Positions 1-10,165 of a stretch of DNA of 64,000 nucleotides are shown piece after piece; positions within the stretch are counted from its first letter, which is position 1, and every line of letters begins with the position of its first letter. The notes under the pieces were generated by a model. It searched no databases. It was given only the letters and a program-made list of their open reading frames with translations, and was not told where the DNA came from. Both the position numbers and the translations under genes were made by a program. The stretch covers positions 1,183,001-1,247,000 of the forward strand of contig OX419756.1 in assembly GCA_948567375.1 (NCBI GenBank), in the 5' to 3' direction. This DNA is from Lunularia cruciata. Lineage: Eukaryota; Streptophyta; Marchantiopsida; Lunulariales; Lunulariaceae.

Positions 1-1280
1 GCTGTAGTAATGCTTCCTGTAAACTCTCCTCCTCTATCAGAAACCAACTCCAAAGGGCATCCAAACCTAGTGATAATGCGTTCATAAAGAAATCTACCCA
101 CTTCATCTTCATTCTTGTCCCTCAATGGTCTAGCCTCAACCCACTTGGTAAGGTAATCAGTAACTACCACAATGTACCGATTGTTCCTTGGGGTTCTATT
201 GAGAGGTCCTACAAAATCAATTCCCCACTTCTCAAAGGGTCCTAGCAATGGAATTGATCTAAGTGGTGGAGTGGATGTAGACTTTCTAGCAAAAGCTTGA
301 CAAACATGACAAGTTTTGCAATAATCAAGACAATCCTTGAAAATCCCTCTCCAATGGTAACCTGCATATAGAATCTTGAAAGCAGTCACCTTTCCTGCAA
401 AGTGTCCTCCACATACTAAACCTTCATGAAACTCCTTTATGAGTAGGATAGACTCTTCCTTACCCACTGCTCTTCGAAGTAGACCATCTGCTCCTTGGTG
501 AAAAAGAATATCCTCCACCATTGTGTAAGGTCTAGATCTTGCTGCAAGGGCCTTCCTCTCCCTAGCATGCATCCCTTTTGGATAGTTACCTCTTGTCACA
601 AAATCCACAATCTCCTTGTACTCCATTGGAACCTCTTGAGTGACTGAGATTGTCATGAGCTCCTCATCCGGGAAGGAATCATCTACTGGCTCATCTCCAT
701 CATGATCATAGGCTCTAGATAACAAATCAGCATTTGCATGTTTCTTTCCTGGCCTATCCTCAATTGTGTAGTCATACTCAGACAAGAGTATCATCCACCT
801 TGCTAGTCTCCCTTCAACATTAGGCTTGTTGAAGATGTACTTCAAAGCCTTGTGATCCGTGACAATTGTGGCTTTCCCTCCAATCAAGTAGTGTCTAAAC
901 TTCTTGAGACCAAAGATCACTGCCAACCCTTCTCTCTCTGTGACAGAGTAGTTCTTCTCTGCTGAAACCATCTGCCTACTAGCATAAGCTATTGGATGAT
1001 CATGCCCATCTTGGTCTAATTGACTAAGAGTGCATCCTATAGCTACATTAGAAGCATCAGTGTAGAGGATGAAAGGCTTACTCCAATCAGGTTTAGCAAG
1101 AATTGGAGCTACAACAAGGGATTGCTTGAGCTCCTCAAAAGCTTTGAGAGCCTCCTTGTCTTCCAAAATCACCATGTAATCTACACCCTTCTTCATGTAG
1201 ATGGTCAATGCATAAGCCTTGTTGGAAAATGAGAAGATGAACCTCCTGTAGTACCCAACCATTCCCAAGAATTGGCGTAC
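1..1280 (-). CDS. pol: S-A RNase H and integrase (partial, frame-shifted from the upstream ORF)
   Basis: Reading leftwards from about 1275 to base 1 one frame stays open with no stop. It gives a gypsy-type RNase H with YTDAS (first Asp), TEREG (Glu), TDHKAL (Asp) and NADLLSR (last Asp), then the integrase zinc finger (HEG...GGH and CHVC) and the first two catalytic Asp of the DDE core in GIDFVGP and SDRGGEF. The third catalytic residue lies beyond the window edge. The frame is displaced by one base from the gag-RT ORF: against S-B there is one base fewer in about 1275-1283 (gcgtacttt against the longer S-B version). All visible catalytic residues are kept. Confidence 0.85.
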
Positions 1281-4180
1281 TTTGTCAAGCTTGAAGGGAA
1301 TGGAAGGTCTGAGATTTTCCTCACCTTCTCAGGATCAACTGCTATTCCATCCTTGGAGATGATGTGCCCCAAAAGTAGACCTTCTTCACATCCAAAAATG
1401 CACTTCTCTGGGTTGAGTGATGCATTTGCCTCATCCAAGCGTTGCAAGACTTTGATTAGGTGCTCAAAGTGCTCCTCCTTGCTCCCATAGACACAAAAGT
1501 CATCAATGAAATCTCTCACAAATTTCCCAATGAAAGGTTCAAATACCTTGTTCATGAACCGTTGGAATGTGGCTGGAGCATTGCAAAGCCCAAAAGGCAT
1601 GACCTTGAAAGCGTAAGTTCCCCAAGGTGTGGTGAATGTGGTGAGTTGTTGATGCTCTGGTGCAATCTTGATTTGGTTATATCCACTATAACCATCTCCA
1701 AAACTGTACCTCTCATGACCTGCAACCTCCTCCAAGATCTCATCAATGAATGGCAATGGGTAGTAGTCCTTCTTTGTAACAGCATTGAGCTTCTTGTAAT
1801 CCACACATACCCGAAGCTTGCCATTCTTTTTCTTCACAATGACAATTGGAGACACCCATTCTGAATTCTCCACCTCAAAGATAAATCCAGCCTCCTTGAG
1901 CTTATCAATCTCCTCCTTCACAACCAAAGATATTGGTGGGCTAATGCGACGTTGCTTTTGGCGGATTGGTCTTGCATGTGACTCCACCTCTATCTTGTGC
2001 TCCTCCAAGGTGACTTCCTTCAAATCCTTGTAACTAAAAGCAAACACATGGATGAACTTGCGGAAAATCTCCTCAAATCTCACCTTCTCCTCCTTGGTAA
2101 CATTTGGGCCATACTTGAGGGTAGATAACCTTCTCTCTACCTCCTCAAGTGTCAATGGTGATTTATCTGGGTCCTTCAAAACCTCTGGCTTAGGTGCAAA
2201 ATCCATAGCACATAAAGGATACACATCTGAATCAGATTCAGATTCATCCTCCTCCGTGGAAGTCTCCTCTTCCATGCTTGTGTCCACACCTGAAGCTCCT
2301 CCTTCAGAATCTGATTCCCAATAATCAGAAGATGGGGTATCTGAATGTGAAGTGTTGGTGGTGTTAGTCACAGGAACAGTGACTCTATGGTTTGATGGCC
2401 CAATCCTTAAGTACCCTTTGTGCCATCGATCAGTTGTGCGTGCTGCTCTCAACCATGGCCTCCCAAGAAGTAAGTCATAGCTTGAATCCTTCAAGACTTG
2501 GAAAGTCATGAGATTTTGGACTCCCATAACTGAAACTACCACCTTATCCATCACTCCTACTGGTCGAACTTGTTGCTTGTTTGCCATGCTCACCACAAAT
2601 GTTGAAGGTCTTGAGGGTATCATACCCAACTTCTTCATCAACCTTTCTGACATGGCATTCACTGCTGATCCTCCATCAACCAATGCATCCTTGATGTTGT
2701 GACCATTCACTCTCACATCAATCTTGGAGGCATATTCACAAGCCTCCCATGGTGCTGGCTTGGCATCCACCACCCCCATTGATACTGGAACTTTTGCCTT
2801 CTTCTTCTTCTTGCTCCTTGTAGAACTCAAACCACCTCTAAGCTCCTTTCTCAAGGTAGGGTTCAAAGCAATTAATTGGCCCACTGTGATGTTAGCCTTG
2901 TGACTACCAACATCCTCCAACACATTGTAGTTCCATTGTTGCTTTGAGATCAAGAAGTCCTCCATCCCCAACTTCTTCCTTGGAGTCTTTGTTGTTGATG
3001 GTGCTGAGGTGCGAGTGCTCCTAGTAGACATAGGAGTATCCTTGCTTGAAGTAAATCCTTGAGAAGAGTGAACATCCTCTGCAAAACGAGCTCTCTTCTT
3101 CTCTTGTGCCAAAAGCTCCAAATTAGGACCCTTGGAGTTTGAGCACTCTCCCTTCTCATACTTGCTCTCAACCACATCTATGGATGCTATCCCCTTACCT
3201 TTGTTGGGATTAGGAGCCACTTGGGTTTCACTACCTCCCTCTTTCCCTCTATTGGCTCCCTCATAACCCCTTCCTCCATGGTAAGTGGAATTTGGGCAAT
3301 TCCTTTGGATATGGCCTCTTCCTCCACAACCAAAACAATTTCTATCATTGAAATTGTTGGCTGGTTGGCCTCCTCTATATGGATAGTTTCCATAACTCCT
3401 AGGCCCTCTCCCTACATTCTGATCCACCTCTCTCTTCTCCCATAGTTGCACCACATTGATCTTGAGATCCGCAAGTTGTTCTGTGATGGTTTGGAGTGGA
3501 TCTTTTGGTGGAGGTGCAAGAACTGGAGCAACTACTACTTGTGGTGCAACCCTTGTCACCAAAGTATCAGAAGTTCCACCATACTTGTAGCCTTGAGGAG
3601 GATGCACAACCTCCTTCACCACCAAATCACTCTCATCCCCTTCCAAACTCTCCTCCATACGAATTGCGATCTTGATAGCTTCAACCTTGGAAGAAGGTTT
3701 CTCATATCTCACCTTGCTTCTAATTTGTGGTCTCAATCCTCCCACAAAATTCTTGGTGAGCATAGCCCCTATGCCAATCATTGTAGTCTCCACATCATCC
3801 CCACCCTTCCTCAACACTATGCGAAATCTGGACTCCAACTTTTCCACTCTTTCCACATAGACCCTCACTTTCTCTCCATCTACTTGCTTGAGAAATGTAA
3901 CCTCACTCATCAATCTCTCATAACTCTCATCAGGAAGAAAGTTCTCAATGAGTGCTGAAGTCAAAGTCTCCCAAGACTCCTCTTCCCCCTCTCTCCTCTC
4001 TCTCTTTTGGTATTCTGACTCATACCATGTAAGTGCTGCATCCTGAAAGAAATCTGGTAATAATGAGGCCCACTCATTCTTCCTCCTCTCATTGTTTCCT
4101 ATGCAAGCTCTCTTGAAGTCTCTCACAAAGGCCTCCACATCTTCTCCATCCTTGCCAAAGAAAACCGGAAGTTTCCCCAT
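1205..4180 (-). CDS. gag-pol: S-A gag-protease-reverse transcriptase polyprotein
   Basis: One 991-codon frame beginning with a true ATG. Residues about 1-190 form a retrotransposon gag capsid-like domain (a KNEWASLLPDFF and TWYESEY block). A CCHC zinc knuckle CFGCGGRGHIQRNC lies near residue 280. A retropepsin-like protease with active site LVDGGSAVN is near residue 500 (DGG, common in plant retropepsins, rather than DTG/DSG). An acidic Ser/Glu-rich linker sits near 620-655, then the RT from about 730 with DGYSGYNQI, MPFGLCNAPATFQ and the catalytic box FIDDFC near residue 890. The last 25 or so residues are out of frame because of the one-base deletion near 1279, so RNase H and integrase are not made in the same frame. 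Products would assemble virus-like particles and copy the element. Confidence 0.93.
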   Translation of the reverse strand: MGKLPVFFGKDGEDVEAFVRDFKRACIGNNERRKNEWASLLPDFFQDAALTWYESEYQKRERREGEEESWETLTSALIENFLPDESYERLMSEVTFLKQVDGEKVRVYVERVEKLESRFRIVLRKGGDDVETTMIGIGAMLTKNFVGGLRPQIRSKVRYEKPSSKVEAIKIAIRMEESLEGDESDLVVKEVVHPPQGYKYGGTSDTLVTRVAPQVVVAPVLAPPPKDPLQTITEQLADLKINVVQLWEKREVDQNVGRGPRSYGNYPYRGGQPANNFNDRNCFGCGGRGHIQRNCPNSTYHGGRGYEGANRGKEGGSETQVAPNPNKGKGIASIDVVESKYEKGECSNSKGPNLELLAQEKKRARFAEDVHSSQGFTSSKDTPMSTRSTRTSAPSTTKTPRKKLGMEDFLISKQQWNYNVLEDVGSHKANITVGQLIALNPTLRKELRGGLSSTRSKKKKKAKVPVSMGVVDAKPAPWEACEYASKIDVRVNGHNIKDALVDGGSAVNAMSERLMKKLGMIPSRPSTFVVSMANKQQVRPVGVMDKVVVSVMGVQNLMTFQVLKDSSYDLLLGRPWLRAARTTDRWHKGYLRIGPSNHRVTVPVTNTTNTSHSDTPSSDYWESDSEGGASGVDTSMEEETSTEEDESESDSDVYPLCAMDFAPKPEVLKDPDKSPLTLEEVERRLSTLKYGPNVTKEEKVRFEEIFRKFIHVFAFSYKDLKEVTLEEHKIEVESHARPIRQKQRRISPPISLVVKEEIDKLKEAGFIFEVENSEWVSPIVIVKKKNGKLRVCVDYKKLNAVTKKDYYPLPFIDEILEEVAGHERYSFGDGYSGYNQIKIAPEHQQLTTFTTPWGTYAFKVMPFGLCNAPATFQRFMNKVFEPFIGKFVRDFIDDFCVYGSKEEHFEHLIKVLQRLDEANASLNPEKCIFGCEEGLLLGHIISKDGIAVDPEKVRKISDLPFPSSLTKYANSWEWLGTTGGSSSHFPTRLMH

Positions 4181-4417
4181 CTTAACCCCTCACTATCTAT
4201 CTTTCCTCTCAATTTTATTTTTTTCTCTTTTCTTTTCTCTCACTCTATTACTAATAGAGTATATACATGACTAACACCATCTGAGAATAATCCACTCTAG
4301 GGAACACAAAAGGTTCAGGTTGCTCCAAGATTTCTATAGCAACATCAAATCCTAGAGTGCATATTAATCTAACTCTCATGGATAGTTTATCCATAAGTTG
4401 AAAGATTATCTCCATCA

Positions 4418-4891
4418 CTAATCTTGAGAACTAGCTGATGAAGGTGGTAGTATTTCTGTAGCTGTACTAAGACTCTCTCCAAGATCCTTCACCAAAGTTT
4501 CCAAAAGTGCTTTTACTCCACTACACTCATGTCCTTTTGGAAGTCCTTCAACTCCACAAACCTCACACAACTCCTTGGTCTTAGATCTTCTCCCTCCCAA
4601 TCTTGGTGAAGAAGGTCCAACATGCAAACCCAAGTCAAGTAAGCCTCTCCTTTCCCTCAATCTCTTGCTCTCAAAGGTTAATGGACATGAACTTGCCTTA
4701 TGTCCCTTCTCTCCACATAGAAAGCACTTAGACTCACTCTTTCCTCCAAGTGGTGTAGGTTTTTGGATCCTCTCAACACTCTCTTCAAATTCTATTGTAA
4801 ACTCTCTTTTCCTCAAATCCACCCCTACAATCACCTCAAACCCTTGGGGAACCTTGCATAATCTCAATTTCCACTCTTGATGACCCTCCAT
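4418..4891 (-). CDS. ORF0: small CCHC zinc-knuckle protein upstream of gag
   Basis: A separate frame of about 157 codons from the ATG at 4891 (the frame is open back to 4915 without ATG). It holds a canonical zinc knuckle CFLCGEKGHKASSC in the middle and a second Cys/His cluster CEVCGVEGLPKGHEC towards the C-terminus, with a basic RLRERRG segment between. It ends about 240 bases before the gag ATG. S-B carries the same frame (55180-55455), shortened by a deletion that removes the second cluster. An extra ORF before gag is known in some plant gypsy lineages (for example Ogre ORF1), but I do not recognise this one as homologous. RNA binding is an inference from the knuckle. Confidence 0.65.
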   Translation of the reverse strand: MEGHQEWKLRLCKVPQGFEVIVGVDLRKREFTIEFEESVERIQKPTPLGGKSESKCFLCGEKGHKASSCPLTFESKRLRERRGLLDLGLHVGPSSPRLGGRRSKTKELCEVCGVEGLPKGHECSGVKALLETLVKDLGESLSTATEILPPSSASSQD

Positions 4892-5539
4892 GTTCCCAAA
4901 GATGAATCTAAACACTCAAACATGCTTTTTGTTGATCTCAAACTTCTCATGCATGAGATCTCCACTCTACAGAATTGACCCTTCCTCACAATGTCACTCA
5001 AATCTCCCAACTAATATGTCACAGTCTTCTGAAATTTTCCACACTTGATCACAACTCTAGGGCGTCCCTCCTTGCAAAATTTTAGATCTTTTCATCGAGC
5101 CATTTGGCCTAGACACCTTTCTATTCAGCACCCATATTTCAGATTTGGTCTGAAAACCACCCCCCTCACTTCAAAAACTCATAACGCACTGCGCAAAAAT
5201 GATCTCTCTCTAATTTTTGTGGCACCAGGTAGGATACAATGCACTGAATTTTCTTGGAAATTTTCAGGACAATTCACTGAAAATTGAAGAAATGGCAGAC
5301 TCTGTACAATTTTCCAGAGAGCATGCAGTTGCGGGAGCACTTTACCCTATCAACTTAAAAAAATTCTAGCCTAGTGCGCATAGAAGCTCTCTCAATAATT
5401 TCAAGTGTGCTAACTGAAAGATAACCCAAGATATCATGTGTAGAAATCTCAAGTCCAGATCTCAAACTTGAGATTTTGCCCAAAATCACCTTAATCCCCA
5501 AAATCTGCAATCCACCTCACACAATCTCTCCAATTCCTC
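4892..5539 (-). other. S-A untranslated leader between leader ORF and ORF0
   Basis: About 650 bases with no convincing coding frame. The same sequence, recognisably aligned, lies in S-B at about 54526-55180, so it is a normal part of the family S leader. I see no RNA gene or other feature in it. Confidence 0.6.
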
Positions 5540-5710
5540 TCATGTGTACAAGATGTACAAAATCACCTCAAAGACATCATAAAGAACTACAGGGTATACA
5601 AATGGATCTTGGTTCTCTAACATAAGTTCAGCCCTCTCCTCTCCTAATGTTCTCTCCAAGTGAGCTCTCATAGCCTCCTTCTGCCTAATGTAGAATTGGA
5701 CGCGGAACAT
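5540..5710 (-). CDS. Short leader ORF just after the PBS of S-A
   Basis: A 57-codon-class ATG frame that starts 20 bases after the PBS and ends in the leader. It is matched in S-B (54355-54525) with the same start (IMF) and the same C-terminus (DVFEVILYILYT stop), no indels and mainly conservative differences. It contains a charged helix-like stretch (RQKEAMRAHLERTLGEE). Whether it is translated is unknown; with only two related copies, conservation could be passive. Confidence 0.4.
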   Translation of the reverse strand: MFRVQFYIRQKEAMRAHLERTLGEERAELMLENQDPFVYPVVLYDVFEVILYILYT

Positions 5711-5730
5711 TATCTTGCCTTCTAGAGAGG

Positions 5731-5747
5731 TCCCGGCAACGGAACCA
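5731..5747 (-). promoter_or_regulatory. Primer binding site of S-A
   Basis: Minus strand reads TGGTTCCGTTGCCGGGA, four T after the LTR end. It resembles the tRNA-Asp-type site of plant gypsy elements (TGGCGCCGTTGCCGGGGA) but differs in the acceptor-end bases, so the priming tRNA is uncertain. Confidence 0.75.
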
Positions 5748-5751
5748 AAAA

Positions 5752-6405
5752 TGTGAGCCGGCCTGTCTCTCACTCAGGATGAACCTCTGATGGCTATTAT
5801 GGTAGCGCACCATGGACTAAGAAGGCAAGGAACCCCAACTCCATCATACTCCTCCAAGGCTAACACTCCAAGACTCAAGACATTGCTCACTAGAGGACTC
5901 AATGAGAGAGAGATAGTTGCAAATGAAAGGATGATGAGTACCTCCTCACCCCTTGTTTATATACTTGTGAAATAGTTACGTACCAAAGTTACTAGACTAA
6001 AAGTCAAGTAAAGTCAAAAAGTAGAAAGGAATATCCATTCACATGGGCATATTCCCCTTATCTTGACCCAACCACTAAAGCAAGGATTCCTTCACATGGG
6101 CTATCCTTGGACTAAAGAAGAATCCAAAACAAAAAGGCTTGCGGGCCCAAGAGTTCTCAACTCTTTCCCCAAAGCCAAACACCTAGGAATAATACCAAGT
6201 CAACACACTAAAATCCAAAATAGTGGTGCTCATCTTTTCTACTTCCTCTAAAGTAAGGTCCCATCTATCTTAGCTATGACTAACTTTAGCTAACCATGAC
6301 TAATATAGAACCATCCTTTATCTCTATATAAATAATATCTCTTAAGTACTTGTAATACTAAGCTAAATATCACAATACCACACACATGCACAAATGGGTG
6401 TTACA
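5752..6405 (-). repeat. 5' LTR of S-A (654 bp)
   Basis: Runs from TGTAACA (6405) to GGCTCACA (5752) on the minus strand, followed by the PBS. It aligns over its length with the S-B LTR at 53639-54313. An antisense 61-codon frame (5790-5975) and another at 6063-6251 have counterparts in S-B, but nucleotide similarity alone explains this. Confidence 0.92.
5956..5963 (-). promoter_or_regulatory. TATA box in S-A LTR
   Basis: TATATAAA on the minus strand, about 445 bases into the LTR, at the same relative place as in S-B (54103-54110). It is a likely core promoter that sets the U3/R border. Confidence 0.55.
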
Positions 6406-8502
6406 GGCCTCTGTACTCAGCATCGCATTCATCTTGATTACGATCTCCTTCAAGGGCTCCAATCTCATCTTCCTCTCGCGCTCCTGATCTGCAAGCCAAT
6501 CCTCCCGGTACATTGCCAATTCTGCTTTGAACTTGGCTTTCACAATTTCCTTCTCCTTCTCCTTCTGTACAACCTTCTCTTGCTGATTACAAAGTAACTC
6601 TCGCAATCTCTCGTCTTCCCTATATCTCACTATCAACTCTCGTTGCCATAGTTTCTTCTTCTCTTCTACACTCTCCATTACCCTATTGAGCTCTTGTTCC
6701 TTCTCTACTACTCTTGCCATAGCATGGATAATTTCTAGTCTTGAATCAACAAACTACTATATCAAGATCTCATATTCAGCAATTTCTCTTCTTTGCTATG
6801 TCACTCTACTTCACAAGTTCTTCTCAATACCTTGCTTCTCTCTTCAATTTTTCTACCACTTGACTTTGCACTACTGCATCCACTCGCAGTACTTCCCTTT
6901 CATCCTCACCTCGGATTATACTCTTCTTCAACTCCAAGTTCTCTTCTTCTAGTCGTGCTAATACCTACAATACAATCTTCACCTCCGGACACTTTGACTA
7001 CATCTCCCTCTTCTTGCATTCCAATTTCACCAACAGAGGACACACAACTTTGTGTAGGTACTCCACTCCATCACTTGCGACTGTTTCCACTTGCGGAGTG
7101 ATCTCCTTCTTTACCTCTTCTTCTCTAGATACTCGCCTTCTTCTCTACAGTCGTCATATCAGAATGGACGCTTCACCCCTCAAACGGGCATTCTCCTCTT
7201 CACTTGCCTTGCTTGGACCCACTTCACACTTTGCCTTCCGCCTGGACCGCACTCCTCTCTCAATGGCAATCTTCCTCTCCTCCTGCTCGAGCACTTTGTC
7301 TTCTAACTTCGTATTACTCTCTTCCTTGAGCTCCATCCAAACTTCTTCTTTGTTGCGGGCACCAATGTCATCTCCCCACCTTCATCGCTATCACTACTTG
7401 TATCACACTCTATAGTGTGAGCTCGGGTTCTTCCTTGTGTTCTGAGTCTTTGGACTTGCACTCAGCTTCACCCTCCGAGTCTTCTTCCGACGATGCGATC
7501 ACCACCATACCTTTCCTTGGGTTTACCCTTCTGGTCTTCCAATGTCTCATTTTCTTGACGTCTTTGCCTTCTGCTTGTTGACTCCACTTCTTTGACTTTG
7601 GAGTACTTACATCCACTTGCGCATTCTTCCCCGTCTATGTGTAGTACTCATCATTGTTTTAGATCTGAGGAATGTAACATCCGCGTCGACCTTCTTTCTT
7701 AAGTCGGGATGAAAATGTGACACCATTCTGCTGCCCCCTACCACATTGAGGAGATTCAGCCCGAGGTAGAAATGTGTTGCAAATGGCACAATGTAATGTG
7801 GAGGCAACTTATCCTGCAAATCCCACACCATCTGCCTTGTTCGCCCATGGAAGCACCTCGCCCAATTGATTGGCTCTCTTGCAAACATCTTATGGAAGAA
7901 CACCGCTTGGTGTTTCATCACATACGTCATTCTCTCTGGCTTCAAGATTTCCATGAGAGCACTCACGATCCCTCTCTTGACCAGATCCTTGTAACTCTCT
8001 ACTTTGTACCCATTCTTTGTACGCTTTGAAGAGAATGCATCCCTCACTTCTTGGGTTTCTTCGGCTATCTCTCCCTTCTCCAAGAACGTAGCAACCTGCT
8101 CCGCACCTGCCTCTCTTCCGAGTACTAGTCTTCAATCCGACTCCATCCCGTGAGCCGGATTTCCTCTCTTCCCCTCTTCCTCGGGGCCATCAAGACATTT
8201 ACTCTCGATTATCTCGGTCATAATCCTGGAAAACTCACATTTCAGTTTCACGCCAAGAATGTGATCCAAAGTCGGCTCAAGACTTCAATCCTTGCAATCA
8301 CATCTAACCTCCAAATTGCATGATTTCTCACTGCAAATTTGGAGTTCTTCTTTCCTCTTCCCATCTTTCTCTCTTCCTCATTATCTCTCGGGTAAGCTTT
8401 CTCAAATTCTCCTCTACACACTAGTGCGTCTTCAACTCTACTTCCCTTCCCACGATCTCCTGTAGGACAACTCCTCAACGGCAAAGGAAAATTGCTTGAC
8501 AT
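6406..8502 (-). pseudogene. LTR-ORF copy in L-1 3' LTR (truncated)
   Basis: Starts at the ATG 8502, 27 bases after a TATA box. Blocks in order: basic N-terminus with NHAIWRLDVIARIEVL; the globular block (7607-8083: YVMKHQAVFFHKMF, HYIVPF, FHPDLR); an acidic Ser/Glu segment (7410-7616); a charged stretch (7154-7336); and the start of the coiled coil up to MRLEPLKEIV at 6406. There is a nonsense change where other copies read AWNWNV (FLA stop at 8248) and several frameshifts. The C-terminal quarter is cut off by S-A. I do not recognise the protein family; function unknown. Confidence 0.7.
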
Positions 8503-8521
8503 TGCTTCATTGTTAGCCCAA

Positions 8522-8529
8522 TTTTTATA
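8522..8529 (-). promoter_or_regulatory. TATA box in L-1 3' LTR
   Basis: TATAAAAA on the minus strand; its first T is exactly 27 bases before the LTR-ORF ATG, as in four other LTR copies. Confidence 0.6.
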
Positions 8530-8915
8530 GAGTCGCGCCTTCTTTGTCTCTCTTCAATTTGAGTTTCTACCAAGAAATCACACCTCTTGCATGCGCCTGT
8601 CACTGTCAAGTGTACTTCACGTGTATGACCGCCGGTTTTTGAACAGTCCCTTCTTGAATTTCTTGCACCAAAGAAAAGTTGTTACACTGTCCTCACCTCG
8701 GGTTGAGCACTCTCCGATACGAAGACTTCTTACTTTGGGTTGTATGCTGACAAGGCAAGTCCTAGTACTTCGCCTTATGACCTAAAGCCACATTACCTCG
8801 GGTTTCATCCCAAAGACTCTTTTCTTTGCCTTCTTTGGCCATACATGCGCAATCTGACTTCTCTATAAACTTCTTATTCTCCATTTTGGAAAAAAACAAA
8901 AATGTGGGTACCACA

Positions 8916-8930
8916 TACCCCCTCCCTCAA
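8916..8930 (-). promoter_or_regulatory. Polypurine tract of L-1
   Basis: Minus strand TTGAGGGAGGGGGTA immediately before the 3' LTR TGTGG; the plus-strand DNA priming site. The same tract is seen in L-4 and L-5. Confidence 0.85.
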
Positions 8931-8989
8931 ATGTAAGCATCCCTGCGAACATAGACTTTGGGTGTCTTAGAAACTTCCGAGTCTACGGT

Positions 8990-10140
8990 CTAATATCTCC
9001 AAACTCTCCACCCGTTTACTCAAGTGGCAAAAGGATTGCCCTCCAGGTCTACAAGTTGAATGGACCCATTTTCATAAAGATGAAGAACTCAATAAGGCTC
9101 CATCCATCTCAAATGCAACTTGCCTAGAAAGAATATTCGGTGATTGTCGTATAACAAAACCAAATCTCCTTCATGCACATCCACAGGCTTGATATGCTTA
9201 TCGTGCCTGACTTTCCTCTGCACTTGTACTTCCTTCGTGGTTTGCATTGCATCATCTCTTTTCTCTTCTAACCACATTAGTTGATGGATCCAAAGATCCT
9301 GGCTTTCTTCCTCCGACAGTCCTTCTTTGCAAAGAATCCAATATGTCGGTACTTCAAATTCAATTGGTAGTATGGGATGCAAGCCATATGTCAAGAAGTA
9401 TGGAGTTTGTTTGGTTGTAATATTTTCTGTCCACAACATGCCCACAACATGGCTGGTAATTTCATATCCCAATCATAGGATAATTGACAGTCACCTTATT
9501 CAAAATTTTGCAAAGTAACCCATTTGCCTTTTCAGTTAAGCCATTTGCTTTTGGGTTATAAGGAGTCATCTTCCGATGTTTAATCTGAAAGTACTTGGTT
9601 AATACCTCCATTACAGAGTTCAAAAAATGTGTTCCTTGGTCACTGACCAATTCTAGAGGACACCCATATCAAGAGATGATGTTTCAAAAGAAACATTCCA
9701 CCACGGTTCGGCATCACCTCTGAGAGTTGCTTCAGCTTTGACCATCTTGGTAGCATAGTCAGTGCAAGCCAAAATATATTGCTTCCTTGTGACTCGGGTC
9801 ACTGGTTGAATAGGACCTACAAAATCAATTCCCCATTTCTCAAATGGGGCCAAAGGCAAAATTGGTCTCAAAGGCCATTGAGAAGTAGCCATTGGCTTCC
9901 CCGTTCTCTAACAAGCATCATAGCTTCGGATATGAGCATGTGTGTCTTTGTACATCATAGGCCACCAATACCCCACCAAAAGAATCTTCTTTACAATATT
10001 CTTTAGAGCATAGTGTCCTCCCGATGCTTCAGAGTGTAAAGACTCAATCATGCCTCCTACTTCGTATGACTCCAAGCATCACCAAAGTACTTCGTCTTTG
10101 CCCATCTTGAATAGAATGTTGTGTTTGAGCTGGTACGGCC
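8990..10140 (-). pseudogene. pol: L-1 integrase
   Basis: Fragments in order: a zinc-binding region (about 9893-10140, with GGHYALKN and a WWPMMY block); the core with the first Asp in KWGIDFVGPIQP (9653-9892); SDQGTHF and the Glu region NGLTEKANG (9462-9650); then the C-terminal part ending HLRWMEPY stop at 9089. Frameshifts separate the pieces. The TGA at 9089 is shared with L-5 at the same place, so it may be the family's real end of pol or an inherited lesion; a similar frame (VLHLYENG) runs on after it. No chromodomain seen. Confidence 0.8.
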
Positions 10141-10165
10141 CCATTTTCTTGAGAAAGACTGCCCT

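Larger units (their letters stand above)
1..6405 (-). mobile_element. Ty3/gypsy retrotransposon S-A (family S), 5' LTR through integrase, runs off the left edge
   Basis: On the minus strand the order is 5' LTR, PBS, a short leader ORF, ORF0 (CCHC protein), gag-protease-RT, RNase H-integrase. This is the Ty3/gypsy order (integrase last); no chromodomain is visible in the part seen. The element starts TGTAACA at 6405 and abuts the 3' LTR of L-1 in the middle of its LTR-ORF, so S-A inserted there. Bases 6406-6410 (ggcct) would be one copy of the target duplication; the other lies off the window. Coding capacity is almost undamaged, so this looks like the youngest element here. Confidence 0.93.
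6406..8915 (-). repeat. 3' LTR of L-1, cut by the S-A insertion
   Basis: Begins TGTGGTACCCACA (8915-8903) directly after the polypurine tract and is broken at 6406, where S-A starts, so about two thirds of the 3.78-kb LTR is visible. The missing end lies off the left edge beyond S-A. Confidence 0.9.

Noticed and set aside
5790-6251. Antisense frames of about 61 codons in the S-A LTR with partners in S-B (53777-53998, 54091-54279)
   Set aside because: Only two related copies, high nucleotide similarity and no other support; chance open frames.
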